Below, one piece after another: positions 12,401 to 25,490 of a DNA stretch of 64,000 bases. This stretch comes from Nepenthes gracilis. Its lineage: Eukaryota; Streptophyta; Magnoliopsida; Caryophyllales; Nepenthaceae. The notes beneath the pieces were generated by a model. The model searched no databases. It saw nothing but the letters and a program-made list of their open reading frames with translations, and was not told the DNA's origin. The DNA lies in the NCBI GenBank assembly GCA_033239525.1, contig BSYO01000004.1:23722037-23786036 (forward strand), given 5' to 3'. The translations under genes were made by a program, and so were the position numbers. How positions within the stretch are numbered: the first letter of the stretch is position 1; each line of letters begins with the position of its first letter.

Positions 12401-13185
12401 ATCAGAGTTGTAAAAATCAAACTCGTTATTATTTAAATGTTTAAAAGTAATAAGGTAGCTTCCTAATTTATATATCAATTTAATTTTTTTAAATGCACTA
12501 TATTTAAATATTAATATTAAAAAATTAATATTAAAATTATATTATTTGAATATTTTTAAAATATTTTTTAATATTAAATTTTATTTGGTAAATTGAGATT
12601 TAATAATTATATAAGAGTCGCAGCCCCCTATTCTTCATTTTGCTGGTGGATGGACAGGCCAAGTGGACTGATCAACGTCTCATCTTCGAAATTGACATTA
12701 ATTTTTTCGCCTGAAACCACGCCGATTTATGCCACATGACCATAGGAGATGTAACATTTTTTTAAAAAAAATATTTTAATATATTTTAAATTCTTTTAAA
12801 GTATAATATTTATTTATTTATTATTATATAAATTAATAAATTTAAATAGATAAAATATTATATTACGATGGTACTTAAAAGGTTATTAAAATGTGTATGT
12901 TCAACCATAAAATTTATTTTTTTATCAACCATAAAAATAATAAAATTATTATATTATAGGTCAAATATAAAAAGTTTAAACTATAAAAAAAATCTACTAC
13001 TTAGTATAATAATAAAGTATTATTTATATATATTTTTATTTCTAATGGATTTAATAGTACCATGGGTCAACTTAATCCCAAATCCAACTATTAATACGAC
13101 ACGGTACCTAGTAAGTAACGGACGAAGCTTTATGAGAAAAATCAATCTGAACTAACCCAAACGCCATTACAATAATTAAGATGAG
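9407..13185. other. Gene-free region between EXO70 and the MSR gene
   Basis: The part near 9407-9700 is probably the EXO70 promoter and leader. The EXO70 frame is open further upstream, to an ATG at 9607, but that extension is not conserved in the family. A short (TTC)n run lies at about 10154-10174. From 10200 to 13000 the DNA is strongly AT-rich with no frame I trust and no clear element ends. Confidence 0.4.
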
Positions 13186-13189
13186 GCTT

Positions 13190-14245
13190 AAGGAGTAATG
13201 GGCGAATGGGGCCAAGTTTTAACGGCCGAATCGATAACATAGATTGATGAACTAATTCGAAGGGCTCTCAGCCAGGCAGCCCATAGGTTGCTAGAGCATG
13301 CGCCTGCAACGATTAGAGTATGCGTATGCAAGCACCGTCTGACGATTGGATCGGGGGGACTACTTATGGCCTTCTTATTGTAGCTAGGCGACGCTTGACG
13401 AAGGTGGGAGTAATAGGCTCTAGTTGTTTGCTGTTCAAGAATTTTTATTTAGACAGTTCATATCATCTATAGTGCAGACCTTGGCATCTAATCATTCTTT
13501 ACAACACATTACAAATACTTCTCGCCACCGTGAGGCGAGGTATCTCTTTTCGTTATCATCTGAGAGCATTGCTAAATCCCTCAAAGCCCTCCTTGAACAA
13601 GGGAATCCTTCTCTAACCTCAAACTTCCAGAAGCGAGGAGGGAGAACCAAGCTCTCTTTCTCTAATACCGCTCTTTTTCTTTTCATCCCTAGTAAGTTAC
13701 TTATCAAGTGCACCCCTAATTAGCAACTTCACGAGTGCATCTTTAGTGAGACACTATACAAGTGTGTTTTTAGTGAAATACTTCACGAGTACATTTCTAG
13801 TGAGTCATTTATTAAATACACTTCTAATGAGCCATTTACTAAGTACACTCCTAGTAAGCTACTTATGGAATGCAAATTAGGTGATCCACCGACTACATAC
13901 AGCCAAACGGAGCCCATACCTCTATCTCTCTAATCTGGCCCTCGTCAGGCACATATTTAGAGTTTAGTGCTGCTCTCATATCCCACATATACATAAACTT
14001 TACATTTTCTAATATCATATCTACATCTTTTTATTTTTTTAAAAATATTTCTAACTTAAGTGTCGCAATATAAATCGGAAAGTAAGTATTACCAATCCTC
14101 TGACCTCTTATTTATAATTTATGGTATACAGGTTCCAAATTAATAAAAATAAAAATTGAACTTACTATAACTCAACCCACAGTGAAAGATCGAGTGACTT
14201 TCTAATTCGCATCACAACCTAAATATGAGGGACACATTAATTTTT
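13190..14245 (+). repeat. LTR-like fragment with internal ~35-bp repeats
   Basis: The right end, near 14190-14240 (GACTTTCTAATTCGCATCAC, then ACCTAAATATGAGGGACACA), resembles the end of the repeat at 59722-60445 and the Tat LTR ends in this window. Between about 13690 and 13860 there are five or six degenerate units of about 35 bp containing ACTTCACGAGTGCAT / AGTGAG words. I infer a solo LTR or LTR piece. The left end is uncertain. Confidence 0.4.
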
Positions 14246-14990
14246 TTCTAGAATTAAAGATATCGTAAAAGTCTTTTAAGTTTTAAAAGAATAAAAGAAA
14301 GAAAAGAAAACATAAGAAAAAAATTAGGACATTTGCTTTGCAAGAAAAAAAATCTAAATATAGTAACAACTGTAAAATGGTTTTTTTATTTTTTTTAAAT
14401 TTTCTTTGACAATTAAATAAATAACTTTTTATTAAGATATATTTTCTTTTATCAATTATAAATTTATAGAAATCAAAAATAAATTGCAGTGTCTTTATAA
14501 CTCGCTCGATTATTGAAGACGAAAATAGAAAACACGAGGAAATTAAAAAATAAAAATAAAAAGAGAAAACAGACGGGGATTTAGGCGGTCCATCGCTGTC
14601 CTGTTGAGGTGTCGGTGGGAGGAAACTCCATTTTCGCATTTTGAGCTATCCCGGTCCTCCTTTCTGTCTCTCTCTAGCCAGTAGCAGATCAATCTCTATC
14701 ATATCTGCTAAACATCATATCCAATCCTCTCTGACCTGGTTGCAATTGCTCACAAAAGAAGAGTATGACAAGTAATCACCTGAAAGATCTTTTATTATGC
14801 TCTCCAAAGAACTCATTTAATTGCTTTTTTTTTATTCAATTTTGGGCTCATTTTATTGTTTGTGATGTTGAATTTTTATCAGTGGGGAAGCTCGAGGATG
14901 CAAAGATCTGAGAGAGAGAATCTCCGAGGAAGAGAGAGGAATAGAGAGACTTCGAAGTTAGTTGCTTTCAGCAATTGGATCTCTAGCACA
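14246..14990. other. Upstream region and leader of the MSR gene
   Basis: A/T-rich to about 14570, then a CT-rich stretch (TCTCTCTCTAGCCAG, near 14665) typical of a plant 5' leader. In-frame ATG codons occur at 14856, 14868 and 14898, upstream of the family-typical start at 14991. Confidence 0.4.
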
Positions 14991-17900
14991 ATGGTGGATC
15001 CGAGGCAGATTTTGGCTGGGTTTCTTACTCTTACCATGTTTGCTATGCTTGCTCATATGATCAAGAGGGAGCATTTTGATTCCGTTGCAGAAGTAATTCT
15101 TAAATCCCATCTCCTTCTTCCTCTGTTTCTTTCATATTTTTTGGTTAATAATACCTTGCTAAAAATGTTTTGCTTCATTGTTGCTATCTGCTAATTATTA
15201 AAATCTGATTGCCGATTTATTTACATTGCGAGTTTTTTCTTTTCATTTGATGATATTTAAAAATGCCATTAGGCAATTTATTTTAGTGTGGACTTGATCT
15301 GCAAGGAAACCAACTTATCCAAGAGGTTAAATTGCTAGTAAGTGAAAGCCCAAAAATTAGTTTAAGTATGAATGTATTACTCTCCCAAAAAAAAAAAAAA
15401 AAACCTCCGGGGGTTTGGGAATCATAAAGTTTGCAGCATCACTGTAAGTCAAATTCTATGATTGCTCCACCATGTAATTTGTTTCACTGCCAAAGATTTG
15501 TGGTGGTGACTATTGGTATGTTTAGTCGGGCGGCTGCCATTAGGTCACCTATTTTTAGTTATGAGCACACTAGGCCAAAATATGTGTGTCGGGTGTGCGA
15601 CCCATTAACCTACTAGCAATAGGAAAGAAAACATAGCATGTCACAACAAAAATTCAATTCAAGATGTCAGCAAAACACTGTTATCTGTTCCGAAAACAAA
15701 AGCCCCTTAGCACCCCGGGACAGAAGTGGGGGACTACGGCATAGATAGATTTATTGCATTTGTAATTTAGATATTTAGGTTATGTGTATGCTGGATAACA
15801 TATTTACATACCCAATATGCTAGTGCAAATGCGTTGTTTCAGATTGGTTTATATGATTCTGATTAAACCTCGGCCGGATACCCGGAAGATGTTACAGAAA
15901 TTATGTATTCTTTTGAGCAGCATATAGAACTTGTCAGAGTAGAAATTAGTGATTTTGGTTTTTGTCATGTATTTATTCCTTCGTTTTTGCTTTTCCTTTT
16001 GCTATTCTTTGAAGGTAAAGATGCCCCCATCTCCAGATAATCACTTAAAAAACACCAAGCTGGCAGAACAGACTACTGTTTCATTTCCTAAGAGTGGTCC
16101 TTGGAAAGATGATGGTCCAGAGCTAAAACCTTGCTGGGTTGTTCCTAATTCGGGTACATATTCCAAGCTCCTTGAAGTATGAATGTGTATTTCATAAATG
16201 CTACCTTAAAATTTTATATTCTGCTAATCATCTGTGTCATAATTTTGCACATGTTATATGCTTGGCAGAAGGGGCAGCACAGTCGGAGGGATACGTTACT
16301 TTCTCTTTAACTGATGGTCCTGAATACCATATCTCACAGGTGCACAGTCGACATACTACTTTCTGTTGTCTTAAAATTGCTGCTAAAAATCTATGGAGGT
16401 TCCTCTTGAGTCTTGCATAATGCTCAGTGATGCTTCATTGTGGTATCTTATGAAATATGGTTATTTCCTTATTTCTGATGCACGAAGACATCTCTTTCCA
16501 AGTAAATCTGAATTTAATTCTGCGGCGACTCAGACCCAAATCATCTAATCTAACCCGGATCAACCACACAAAAAACTTTAATAATAAATGGTCCTCATAA
16601 ATATATTATTAAATATAATATCATTAATAAATAATTAACACTTTGAAATGAAAGATAACAAAAATATTTACACTGTCAAAAACCTCTGGAAATGCAGTCC
16701 CAATAAAATATCTAACACCTAATAAAGTAATGAAGAAGTTTCACAATCTCTCATCACAAAGCTTCTAAACTTTGAGACCATCTCTAATTAGAATCTTGAT
16801 AGCAATTGCATGACCTCCTCTGATTTGCTTCTAACCCCTCTACTTTGGAGCGAATAAAAAAAATAGTGAGGCAAATGTTTAATAAGTAAATAAAATTAAT
16901 AATATCTGAATACAATAAAGTATCTTAGATAATAATATCAACCATATATAAAATTAATAATATGTAATAAATCAAAAATTATTTAAAAGTTAGTATCATA
17001 TTGTAATCACTGCTCAAAAACTACAAGACAACCAAATATCAGGAATGCAACTCTGATTATCAACAAAAAAATATATATGTTTCATCGAACATATCTTTAT
17101 CAAGGTTCCAATCATGTAAAATATCTCAATAATATTATTGAATCTTATATGTTATTATAAACCAACAACTATGTGCCCGCCTTCAACGGTTAGGTAAAAT
17201 CAATGAGGTATCGATATTAGCAAGCTTAACAAGTGACCAACTATATGGTTTCATGATATCTTGCGACCTATATTGTACAAATATTGAACTCGATCCGGAC
17301 GAACAATATTCTTGTTATCCCTGTTGGGGTAAATCCAAAATATGTCACGCATATATTCCCGATGTCCAATTGGGGATCATGCTGAAACAGGGTACTAATT
17401 ACTCAATCTTAATAACATGTTTAATCCAATATCCCTCCATACGATATCTATTGATATTTCAACAATGTTCATGAGACTATAATTATATCCCTAAATGACC
17501 ACAATCCCTAAGATATAAAAATCAGTATCGAACAATTGTAGATTATATTATAATACCATAGATTCTATATTACTTGATATCATGGTATTTTCATATAACT
17601 TTCTATACTTATAGCTAGTTAAGAAAATCACATATGCAAATTAAATTAATGTGAAGAAATGATTATCGAAAATATAAAAAAAAATTTAGGAATAATTAAT
17701 TATTTAACAAACTCTTAATATTTTACCTGATTCTTACTCTTCTCACTAGTGTATTATTTTCATTTTTAAGGATGTAAAAAAACATTATATATATGTATAC
17801 CATTTTATTATTATTGAATTAAGCTTATGAATTCAATAATTTTATTTGAATTGTCTTGATTAATTTATACGGGTCCAAAAGAGATATTAAAATATCTCAA

Positions 17901-20900
17901 ATATAACTACGATCCCAAATTTATCCACCCATAAACTTGCATTAATTTAATAAATTTGCCCCAAATTTTGCATTCTACAGCTACTGAACAGGGACACGGC
18001 ATTACCCGTGCCTCCCTTCAACCCAAGAGCGACAGCCATATTAATGTGCTTACTGCCACGTATTCGTTGTTCATGATCTCTGTCTTCAGGTTACTGGAAT
18101 TGTATCTCGGCAACATAAAATTAGACTAAGCATGATAAAGAGTAGTTTCGGTAAAATTATGATCATAAATGTATTTATTTATCATATAAATGATTGACTT
18201 AAACATGACTTATTACATAATCACAAAAATCTTAAATCAAATTTTTGTGATTGTCAAGGTCAATTTGACATCTGATTTCTATCACTTGAAAAAGTCAAAC
18301 CGGAAAACGGGCAACTTGCTATTAATCTACACATTGCATAAATTAAGTATGATAATTGCAAAGGTAAAAATGCATCAATTTAAAAAATAAACGAATGAGC
18401 CGGAAATTATGGTCACCACTGCCAAGGCAGAAATTGCAGCTTCCTTTGTTTGCCAAAGCAATTTCAGTGATTGATTACTAACACATTGAAAATCGGAATT
18501 ACATTCTGTCAATAAAAAATTATACTACACATCTCATAGTGTGTGAAACTGGTAACTTCGTTGACATAAATGCATTTTTAAAACATTATAATGATAGCCT
18601 CAGAAAAAGGAATAAAATCAGCAAAATCTTCCCTAAGTCACTGTTCATCTTCCTCAATCACGGCGCACTGTTCATTCACTGTTTATGCATGATTTGCAGA
18701 CACTTAAAGCTTATAAAATGCTTTATGACGGTCAAGATTTTTATATGCCAGTTAACTTACTATGTTTATAACATTTAGTTGACAATCTAGAATGTGAAAA
18801 TTATAGACAAAGGGTGAAATTTCACTTGCCAATTTTTTTTCTTCCTCCACGCAAGTGCAGTAGCGGCATTGTAGAGAAAACTGTCGGTTCTTCCTTCTGT
18901 TTTTCTCTAGACAGCCGATTCGCACAAACCTCCACTGCCCAAATGATCGAATGCTCCCGTCATTAAAAACTAAGCATACCATAAATCAAATACAATTCCC
19001 ATCTCCCCACTGCTGAATTTCTTCCATTAATTTCCTTCAATGCACAGAAGTTATTGGGGAAGAAGAAAAGAAGGGGCGGCAATAGAGGCTCACTGTTGCG
19101 AGTATAAGCCGCTGTGGCCCGAGTCCCCCCAAAAGGTTCACCTTAAGGGAGGAGAATCTTTCCCAATTTATAAGGCGATCCTTGTGGAGTTGTCTCTCCG
19201 ATGTGAGACTTACAACAGCCCTCCCCCTTTTGATAGTTACAGATTTCAGCGGTTGCACTATGCAGCACTTTACTCGATAGCATTCACTCTGCGACGATTC
19301 ATTCCGTTCCGACGAACCGGCAGCAGGTTAACCCCTCCACAGATAACTCTTTTCGGTCGGAACCCTCCGCAGGTAGCTTTCTTTGAGTTGGGACTGGTCT
19401 CAATGAAAGTACCACTGTTGCAAGCACAAGTTTCGGGGGAGAGTTCACCCTAAAAAGATGCCCTATGTGGAAGAGAGCCCCTAAGCTTATAAGTTGAAGG
19501 TTCTGCCTCAAACTCCCCGATGTGGGACTCGCAACTGATGCGAGCACAAGTCCAAGGGGAGAGTTCATCCCAAAAGGACGCCTTATGGGAGGAGAGTCCC
19601 CCAAATTTATAAGCTAGAGATTTTGTCTCAAACTCCCTGATATGGAACTCGCAACACTCACGAAGAAAAGGGATGGCTGTTACATATGCAAGTGAGGGGG
19701 GGGTGAATGTCGTTTTAATGACCGTCAAGACATGAGGAGAGATTAGGGGCTATTTGTTTTGATAAATTTTTGTCTTTCTTTTTTAATTATTAAAATTAAT
19801 TAAACTATTTTAATTAATTTTTCATAATATTAATTACACTCATATATATATTTTAATACATGCTATTACCACAATAAGTTTTAATTATTTTTTTAAGGTA
19901 TTGAAAATAATTACTAATTAATAATAAAAAATTATCAAATTATTCTTTCAATATTTCTATGAATCTAACACATTGGTCCCAATGTGAAATTAATTTAACT
20001 TACTTACAATTAATAGTGTATTGATTATTCTTATTAATAACTTACTCAGGTCAAAAATCTAATAAACCCGAGTCAAAAGATTGAGATGTTATAAATTTAG
20101 TTACAAATGTTTAAAATTTTATACCTACATATATAGTTTTCTTAAAAAGGTACTCAAGGAAGAAAGAATGTGGTCCGCCATGACCATGCAACAATTGCTC
20201 TAGTAGAAACATGGCCTCACGTGTTCCTAAGAACCCATAAACCTTCAACAAATTCTCATTAATAACTTGCTCAGGTCAAAAGTCTAATAAACCCTAGTTA
20301 AAACATTGAGATGTTACAAATTTAGTCACAAATGTTCTGAATTTTATACCTACATATATAGTCTTCTGAATATGATACTCAAGAAAGAAATAATGTGGTC
20401 AGCCATAACCATGTAACACATGCTCTAGTAGAAACATGGCCTCAAGTGTCCCCAAGAACCTGTAAACCTCCAACTACTTGACACTGATGGATGAAGCCAT
20501 CTGCATACATGATCCTCAGATTCATTTTAGATTCTGATCATTAGATGTAAAGTGTTTAATTTTTGCTGTTGTGAGGAACGTAGAATGTGGCACTAGTCCT
20601 CTATTTTGGAATGGAAACTGCGCTGGCTAGATGTTTGTCAGTTTGTGTTGGAAGCATGTGTGGCTTGTAAAAGCCCTAAATGGAAGAATTATGTTACAGT
20701 AACTCATAAATATGTGTTAATTCTTGACCCAAAAGCTTAGGCTTTTGGATTAAAGATGATATTCAACCTATGTGACTAAGCTCTTATGTGTTATCATAGG
20801 TATACACAGTGTGATTCCCACCTTGTTGATTACTCCACTCCCAGCAGATGGCACAGGTGCCAATGGTTCAATTTGGACGTAGGTACCAGCGAGGTCCATG

Positions 20901-23900
20901 AGGAGGGCATTAACATGTAGATGTGGGCGTAAATCGCTAGTACAACTTGGCTTAATTGGTGTGTTATAGTAATGCATTGCACGAATTTGAGTTTATGAGG
21001 GAGTGTTTGATGCGGGTGGGATCATTTATGAGGGGGAGATCACTGCTAGTATATTCGAGTTGAAAAGGTTTATGAAATAATTGAATTAAGTTGCAGCGGC
21101 TTATAAACATTTGTTAGCCTATAACCTAATAGTATAGGCTTTTGGGTTAAAGATAGTGTCGAGCATGTATAAGTAGTCCTAGTATGTGTCTGAAGGTGTG
21201 CAGAGTGGACTCCCTTAGCCATTCTCCAAGTCCCAACACTTTGATTCGCAGGAAGGCTTTTGTTACTTCTTTTAATTGAGAAGCTCTTTAGGAGCATCAG
21301 TCAAGATGATGGAATGGCCTCGAGTCAAGGGGAGAGCTTCTGCACTTTCTTCTCATAGACACATACAATTCAAGATTATGCTATTTCCAAAAATTGCCTC
21401 AGTATGGCAATTTTTTTTCCCATCTGCTCCCACCCTAATTGAGATGTTTGAAATTTTTTCTCTTACCACTTGGTTTGATTTGAAGAAGATAGTTCAAGTG
21501 AACCAATTTCATTCTTCACAAGTTCTTGGATTTTTTTGTCTTTGTATTTCCTTTTCAACAATCTACATTCTCCATTAGAAGCAAACTGTAATATCTATGT
21601 TGCAGAAATAATGCTTTCCACTTCTAAAATTATGAATATATGTTTGGTATCATCAACTGCTAGAAACTAGAATTCAACCCAATTGGAAAACTTTGGCCAT
21701 AGGCTGCAGTTCAATTTATTCTGAAGAAGGATATAATTGGCAAAGGGATGAGGTCAAGTAGCAGATTTCTGTTCCGATATGTCCCAGCAAGTTAACTACT
21801 TTCTTTAGTCCCTTTTTAGGATATTTCTGCTGCATTTGCACTGGCAACTTCTATGTTGCTCCTCTGGAATTTAACTAGCATATATGCTTGTCTGAGAGCT
21901 AGTTGAGAGTGGTAGTTCTACTCTTAAAACCCGAGTTACAGAAGCCAGTGGTATACCTCAATTAGAATGTCATTTTGGAGTTCATTAACCAGTGATTAAA
22001 TGGAACCTCATAGGGATACAGCAGTACATAAAACCACCATCAACTACATCCACAAAGCCACGCCATGTGACATCAAGAAATCTTCTTCATTCCTGTCAGT
22101 CTGATATCCTCTGACTGTTGTGGTGCAGTGAAATCAACGTCGATATACACAAGCATTAGTTTTAATGTTGTGAAAAGTCTTTGCCTTTTGATACTGAGCA
22201 CTTTAGCCCCTGTTGAATTACGATTCTCCAATCTATATTAACCCCAACATGGTGAGCTTATACATGAATGATTTATTGTATTGGCAGATTGCTGATGCTG
22301 TAGTTGTGGCAAGAAATCTTGGAGCAACTCTTGTGCTTCCTGACATAAGGGGAAGCAGGCTGGGTGACAGAAGGTCAGTACATAGCATATCGTTATTGCA
22401 CCAATCCGTACAAATATTTGTCAATACCATGATAAAATTTCAATATTTTCATATGAGATATATTGGTTGATACAATTAGTATATCAATGATATTTTTCTT
22501 CAATTCTTTTTGTTCTACTTTGTAAAAAATTTATATCTGTACACCCAATAGCAATGTCAATCACTCAATATGGCTGATATTGATATTATTATCCATGGTT
22601 GTGGTTGATATAATGTATCGAGTGTTAGCTATTAAAACACCATGAAACACTTTGATCAATTCGTGACCCTAGTAGACTTGAAATCTTCCAGGACTTTTGA
22701 AGATGTTTATGATGCTGACAAATTTGTGAGGAGCTTGGATGGGATAATAAAAGTGGTAAAACATCAGCCTTCAGAGATCTTGACAAAAAACCTTGCTGTT
22801 GTAAAGGTTCCAAATCGTGTTACTGATGATCACATTGCAGTACACATCGAACCGATTTTCAGAAAGAAGGGGAACATTAGGCTAGCCACATACTTCCCTT
22901 CCCTAAATATGAAAAAGAGGGATGTGGGTAAAGGTGACAACTCCGTTGCTTGTTTATCTATGTTTGGAACACTGGAGTTACAACCAGAGGTCCGTGAAGT
23001 CGTCGACTCCATGGTCCAGCGGTTAAGGACATTGAGTCGGAGATCAGAAGGCCGCTTTGTCGCAGTGGACCTAAGGGTTGATGTCTTAGAAAAGAAGGGT
23101 TGTCAAGGTAATGATCATAGGGGATCAAAAAGCTGTTACAATGCAAGGGAGATTGCACTATTTTTGAAGAACATTGGCTTTGACAAGGATACCGCAATCT
23201 ATTTGACTCAATCGAGATGGGATGGCAGTCTTGATGCTTTGAAGCAATTCTTCCCGAAAACTTATACAAAGGTGTGTGAGTTATTCTAACTACTTGTTTT
23301 TCTTTAAGGTTTTTAGCTATTTCAAGTCGTTTTGACTGTTGCAGTTGGTCATACAGGACCTACCCTTATACCAGCACGAGTAAAACCATATATCAAAATA
23401 TAATTCTAATAGCCTCCCAAATATAAATAATTAAATACAGGAGAAAAAACACCTTTACTTTGCTTCCCCTTGGATCATTACTGTTGACCACGTTGATTGA
23501 TCTTCACGGTGCTAAATTCTCATCTCTCAGCACTGAATGAAGAGAGACAACTTGAACGACACTTCCAGATCAGATAAAAGCTGATAATACATCAAAAATA
23601 AAATAAAGATTGACATCTTGAACTGATGCTAAACAGAGTATACTTTTCTCTTTACCACTACGCTGGCTAAATTAGTCATGGCCATTGTTTGGATAACGTC
23701 CGTATCTTAAGATTGACATCCTTCATGAGTGATGATCTGCCTTCTTATTGCATGCTCTTATTCTTGAGACCGACACATGCCGATTCAAATCAACCTGTGT
23801 TTGGAACCGGCTCATCTGAAACCCGGCTGGCCCTCCGGGTTGCTACGGGCTTTTAAAACATTGCAAAACTACCAGCATTCATTTCTTTGCTGCTTGAAAT

Positions 23901-24187
23901 GATTGCAGGAGGGGATAATGCCAGTGGATAAGAAGGGGAAATTCCTCGATCTGGAATCCCCCACATTTGAAGAGGTTATTGACTTCTACATCTGTTCTCA
24001 AAGTGATGTCTTTGTACCGGCCATCTCGGGGCTGTTTTATGCCAACGTAGCTGGGAAGAGAATTGCTTCTGGCAAAACCGAAATACTTGTCCCAGCCAAT
24101 ATCCCGGGTTCTGCTGCTTCGGTCGATGACTATATCTCCCATTATATCACCGAGAAAAACCACTTAGCTTACTCCTGCTTCTGCTAG
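14991..24187 (+). CDS. MSR1: O-fucosyltransferase-like protein, mannan synthesis-related (MSR)
   Basis: MSR proteins are Golgi type II membrane proteins of the plant O-fucosyltransferase-like (DUF246) group. In Arabidopsis they promote mannan and glucomannan synthesis, but their own reaction is unproven. Six exons join in phase: 14991-15092, about 16015-16153, 16269-16339, 22288-22373, 22692-23271 and 23909-24187, giving 418 codons, close to the 420 or so of Arabidopsis MSR1. Residues 6-24 (ILAGFLTLTMFAMLAHMIK) form the membrane anchor. Family blocks include GPEYHISQIADAVVVARNLG, LVLPDIRGSRLGDRR, VDLRVDVLEKKGC, IYLTQSRWDGSLDALKQFFP and DVFVPAISGLFYANVAGKRI, and the protein ends HLAYSCFC as in relatives. 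An upstream in-frame ATG at 14898 would add 31 residues (MQRSEREN...). I prefer 14991 because relatives start there. The acceptor of exon 2 could also be at 16021. Intron 3 spans 5.9 kb of repeats. MSR1 versus MSR2 is assigned by gene order. Confidence 0.9.
16520..18000 (-). repeat. LTR-like repetitive DNA in MSR intron 3
   Basis: A block of AT-rich sequence with interspersed words typical of plant LTRs read backwards, such as GGCGACTCAGACCC near 16525 and GTGCCCGCCTTCAACGG near 17173. It has no protein-coding content. I could not find matching ends or a target duplication, so this is a composition-based guess. Confidence 0.25.
19040..19735. repeat. ~119-bp imperfect tandem repeats in MSR intron 3
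   Basis: Two adjacent units start at 19441 and 19560 and share GAGTTCA-CC-AAAA-GA, then GGAGAGTCCC, TTATAAG, CTCAAACTCCC and TGTGGGACTCGCAAC or a variant. A more diverged unit begins near 19119. The GATGTGGGACTC motif is common in plant retroelement leader and LTR sequence, so these units are probably derived from such an element. Local GC content is clearly above the rest of the intron. Confidence 0.55.
20027..20477 (+). repeat. 225-bp tandem duplication in MSR intron 3
   Basis: Copy 1 starts at 20027 and copy 2 at 20252. Both contain ATTAATAACTT-CTCAGGTCAAAA, CTAATAAACCC, TTTTATACCTACATATATAG, CATGGCCTCA and AAGAACC in the same order. Differences are mostly substitutions, suggesting an older duplication. 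Confidence 0.8.
22410..22607. repeat. ATATCG-type dispersed repeat, partial
   Basis: Fills most of MSR intron 4. It ends in TTATTATCCATGGTTG, matching the family terminus GATGAAAATATC read backwards in diverged form, and contains GAGATATATTGG and GTATATCAATGATATTT. The left end is unclear. Confidence 0.35.
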
Positions 24188-24754
24188 CTGAGCTCCGAAC
24201 TGAGCAGCCGTCTGATGGAAAAACACGTTATCGAGTATAGCAGCTCCGGTGCTTGTCTATTTAATATCTATTTATACCATTTAGAGCATGAATGGCTATA
24301 GACCCAAAAGATCTTTGTTTTCAAACCTTGTGGTGAAATTCATTTCTGGAGACAGGGCAAAGTCTTATAATAATGTTAAATTGTTAATATGTTTATTGAA
24401 AGCGTGTGGAGCATTTTGTATGAACTAATAGCAAGTATGAATCTTCTGCATAGTGTGCAAGTGTGAAATATATAGAGCATTAACATCTATTAGTCTTTTT
24501 GGTTATTGAATCTATGAAAATTGATAATAAAATATATTTAAATAATATAATATTTTATTTATTTATTTATAAATTTATAAAAATAGATGAGTATTATGTC
24601 ACCTAATAACATGAAATCTCATAGTTATTGTTGCAAGAATTACTTACTTTTTTAGGAAAAGGGGACGGACACCCACGCAATATCGTCCGGCAATGAAGCA
24701 AAAGAATAAGCCAATGTCTCATATCAAACTAATCATAATAAATCAACAATACTT
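24188..24754. other. 3' region of the MSR gene
   Basis: Tail-to-tail intergenic DNA between MSR and ACA9. AT-rich, with plausible 3' UTR sequence to about 24500. No reading frame or element was found before the ATT-core repeat that begins at 24755. Confidence 0.4.
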
Positions 24755-25277
24755 AGGTCATGTTTAGTTGCTGGAATAATGTGAAAATAAAATGAAAATA
24801 AAATTTTTATTCCTAGATAATAGATATTCCTCCATTTAGTTACAAATTTAATTGAGAATAAATATTTTCGAGAAATATTTATTCTCACATCCAACTATTA
24901 TTATTATTATTATTATATTTTATAATAATTATTATTTTATATTATTATTATTACATTTTATAATAATTATTATTATATGTTATTATTATTATTATTATTA
25001 TATTTTATTATTATTATTTGTAGTTATTATCATTATTATGTTTATTATTACTATTATTATTACTATTACTATTATCATTATTATTATTATTACTATTCCC
25101 ATCTTATTTTTCATACTATTCTATAAACCAAACAAAAGAATATTAATTTCCACCTTATTTTATTCTAACAACCACCAAATATGAAAATAACAATTCTAAC
25201 TATATTTTCATCATATTTTATTCCCTGGAATAACTATTCCATTTTCACTTTATTTCATTCCAATAACCAAACATACC
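24755..25277 (+). mobile_element. ATT-core MITE-like element, copy A
   Basis: The left end is GGTCATGTTTAGTTGCTGGA and the right end is CCAATAACCAAACATACC, an imperfect terminal inverted repeat of about 15 bp. A perfect-stem hairpin lies at about 24854-24886 (GAGAATAAATATTT against AAATATTTATTCTC). An impure (ATT)n core follows at about 24895-25095. The right arm contains CATACTATTCTATAAACCAA and CTGGAATAACTATTCCATTT, closely matching copy B. No protein is encoded, so the element would be non-autonomous. It lies between the MSR and ACA9 stop codons. Confidence 0.65.
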
Positions 25278-25490
25278 GTTACCATTATATTTCCTTTACA
25301 TTTTCAAAATACAAAGTAAATAATAATCCTTCATCTCATTCGATGAAGTATTTTATAACAACAGCATAAATAACTTGACATTATTCAGACGTTAGTTGTG
25401 CAGTGCAAATTGTGCAGTGCAAAGGGTCAGACAAAAATCGGGTAACCCAATACTCATCAGTTAGTTAAGTCAACCAAATGTAGATGGAAT

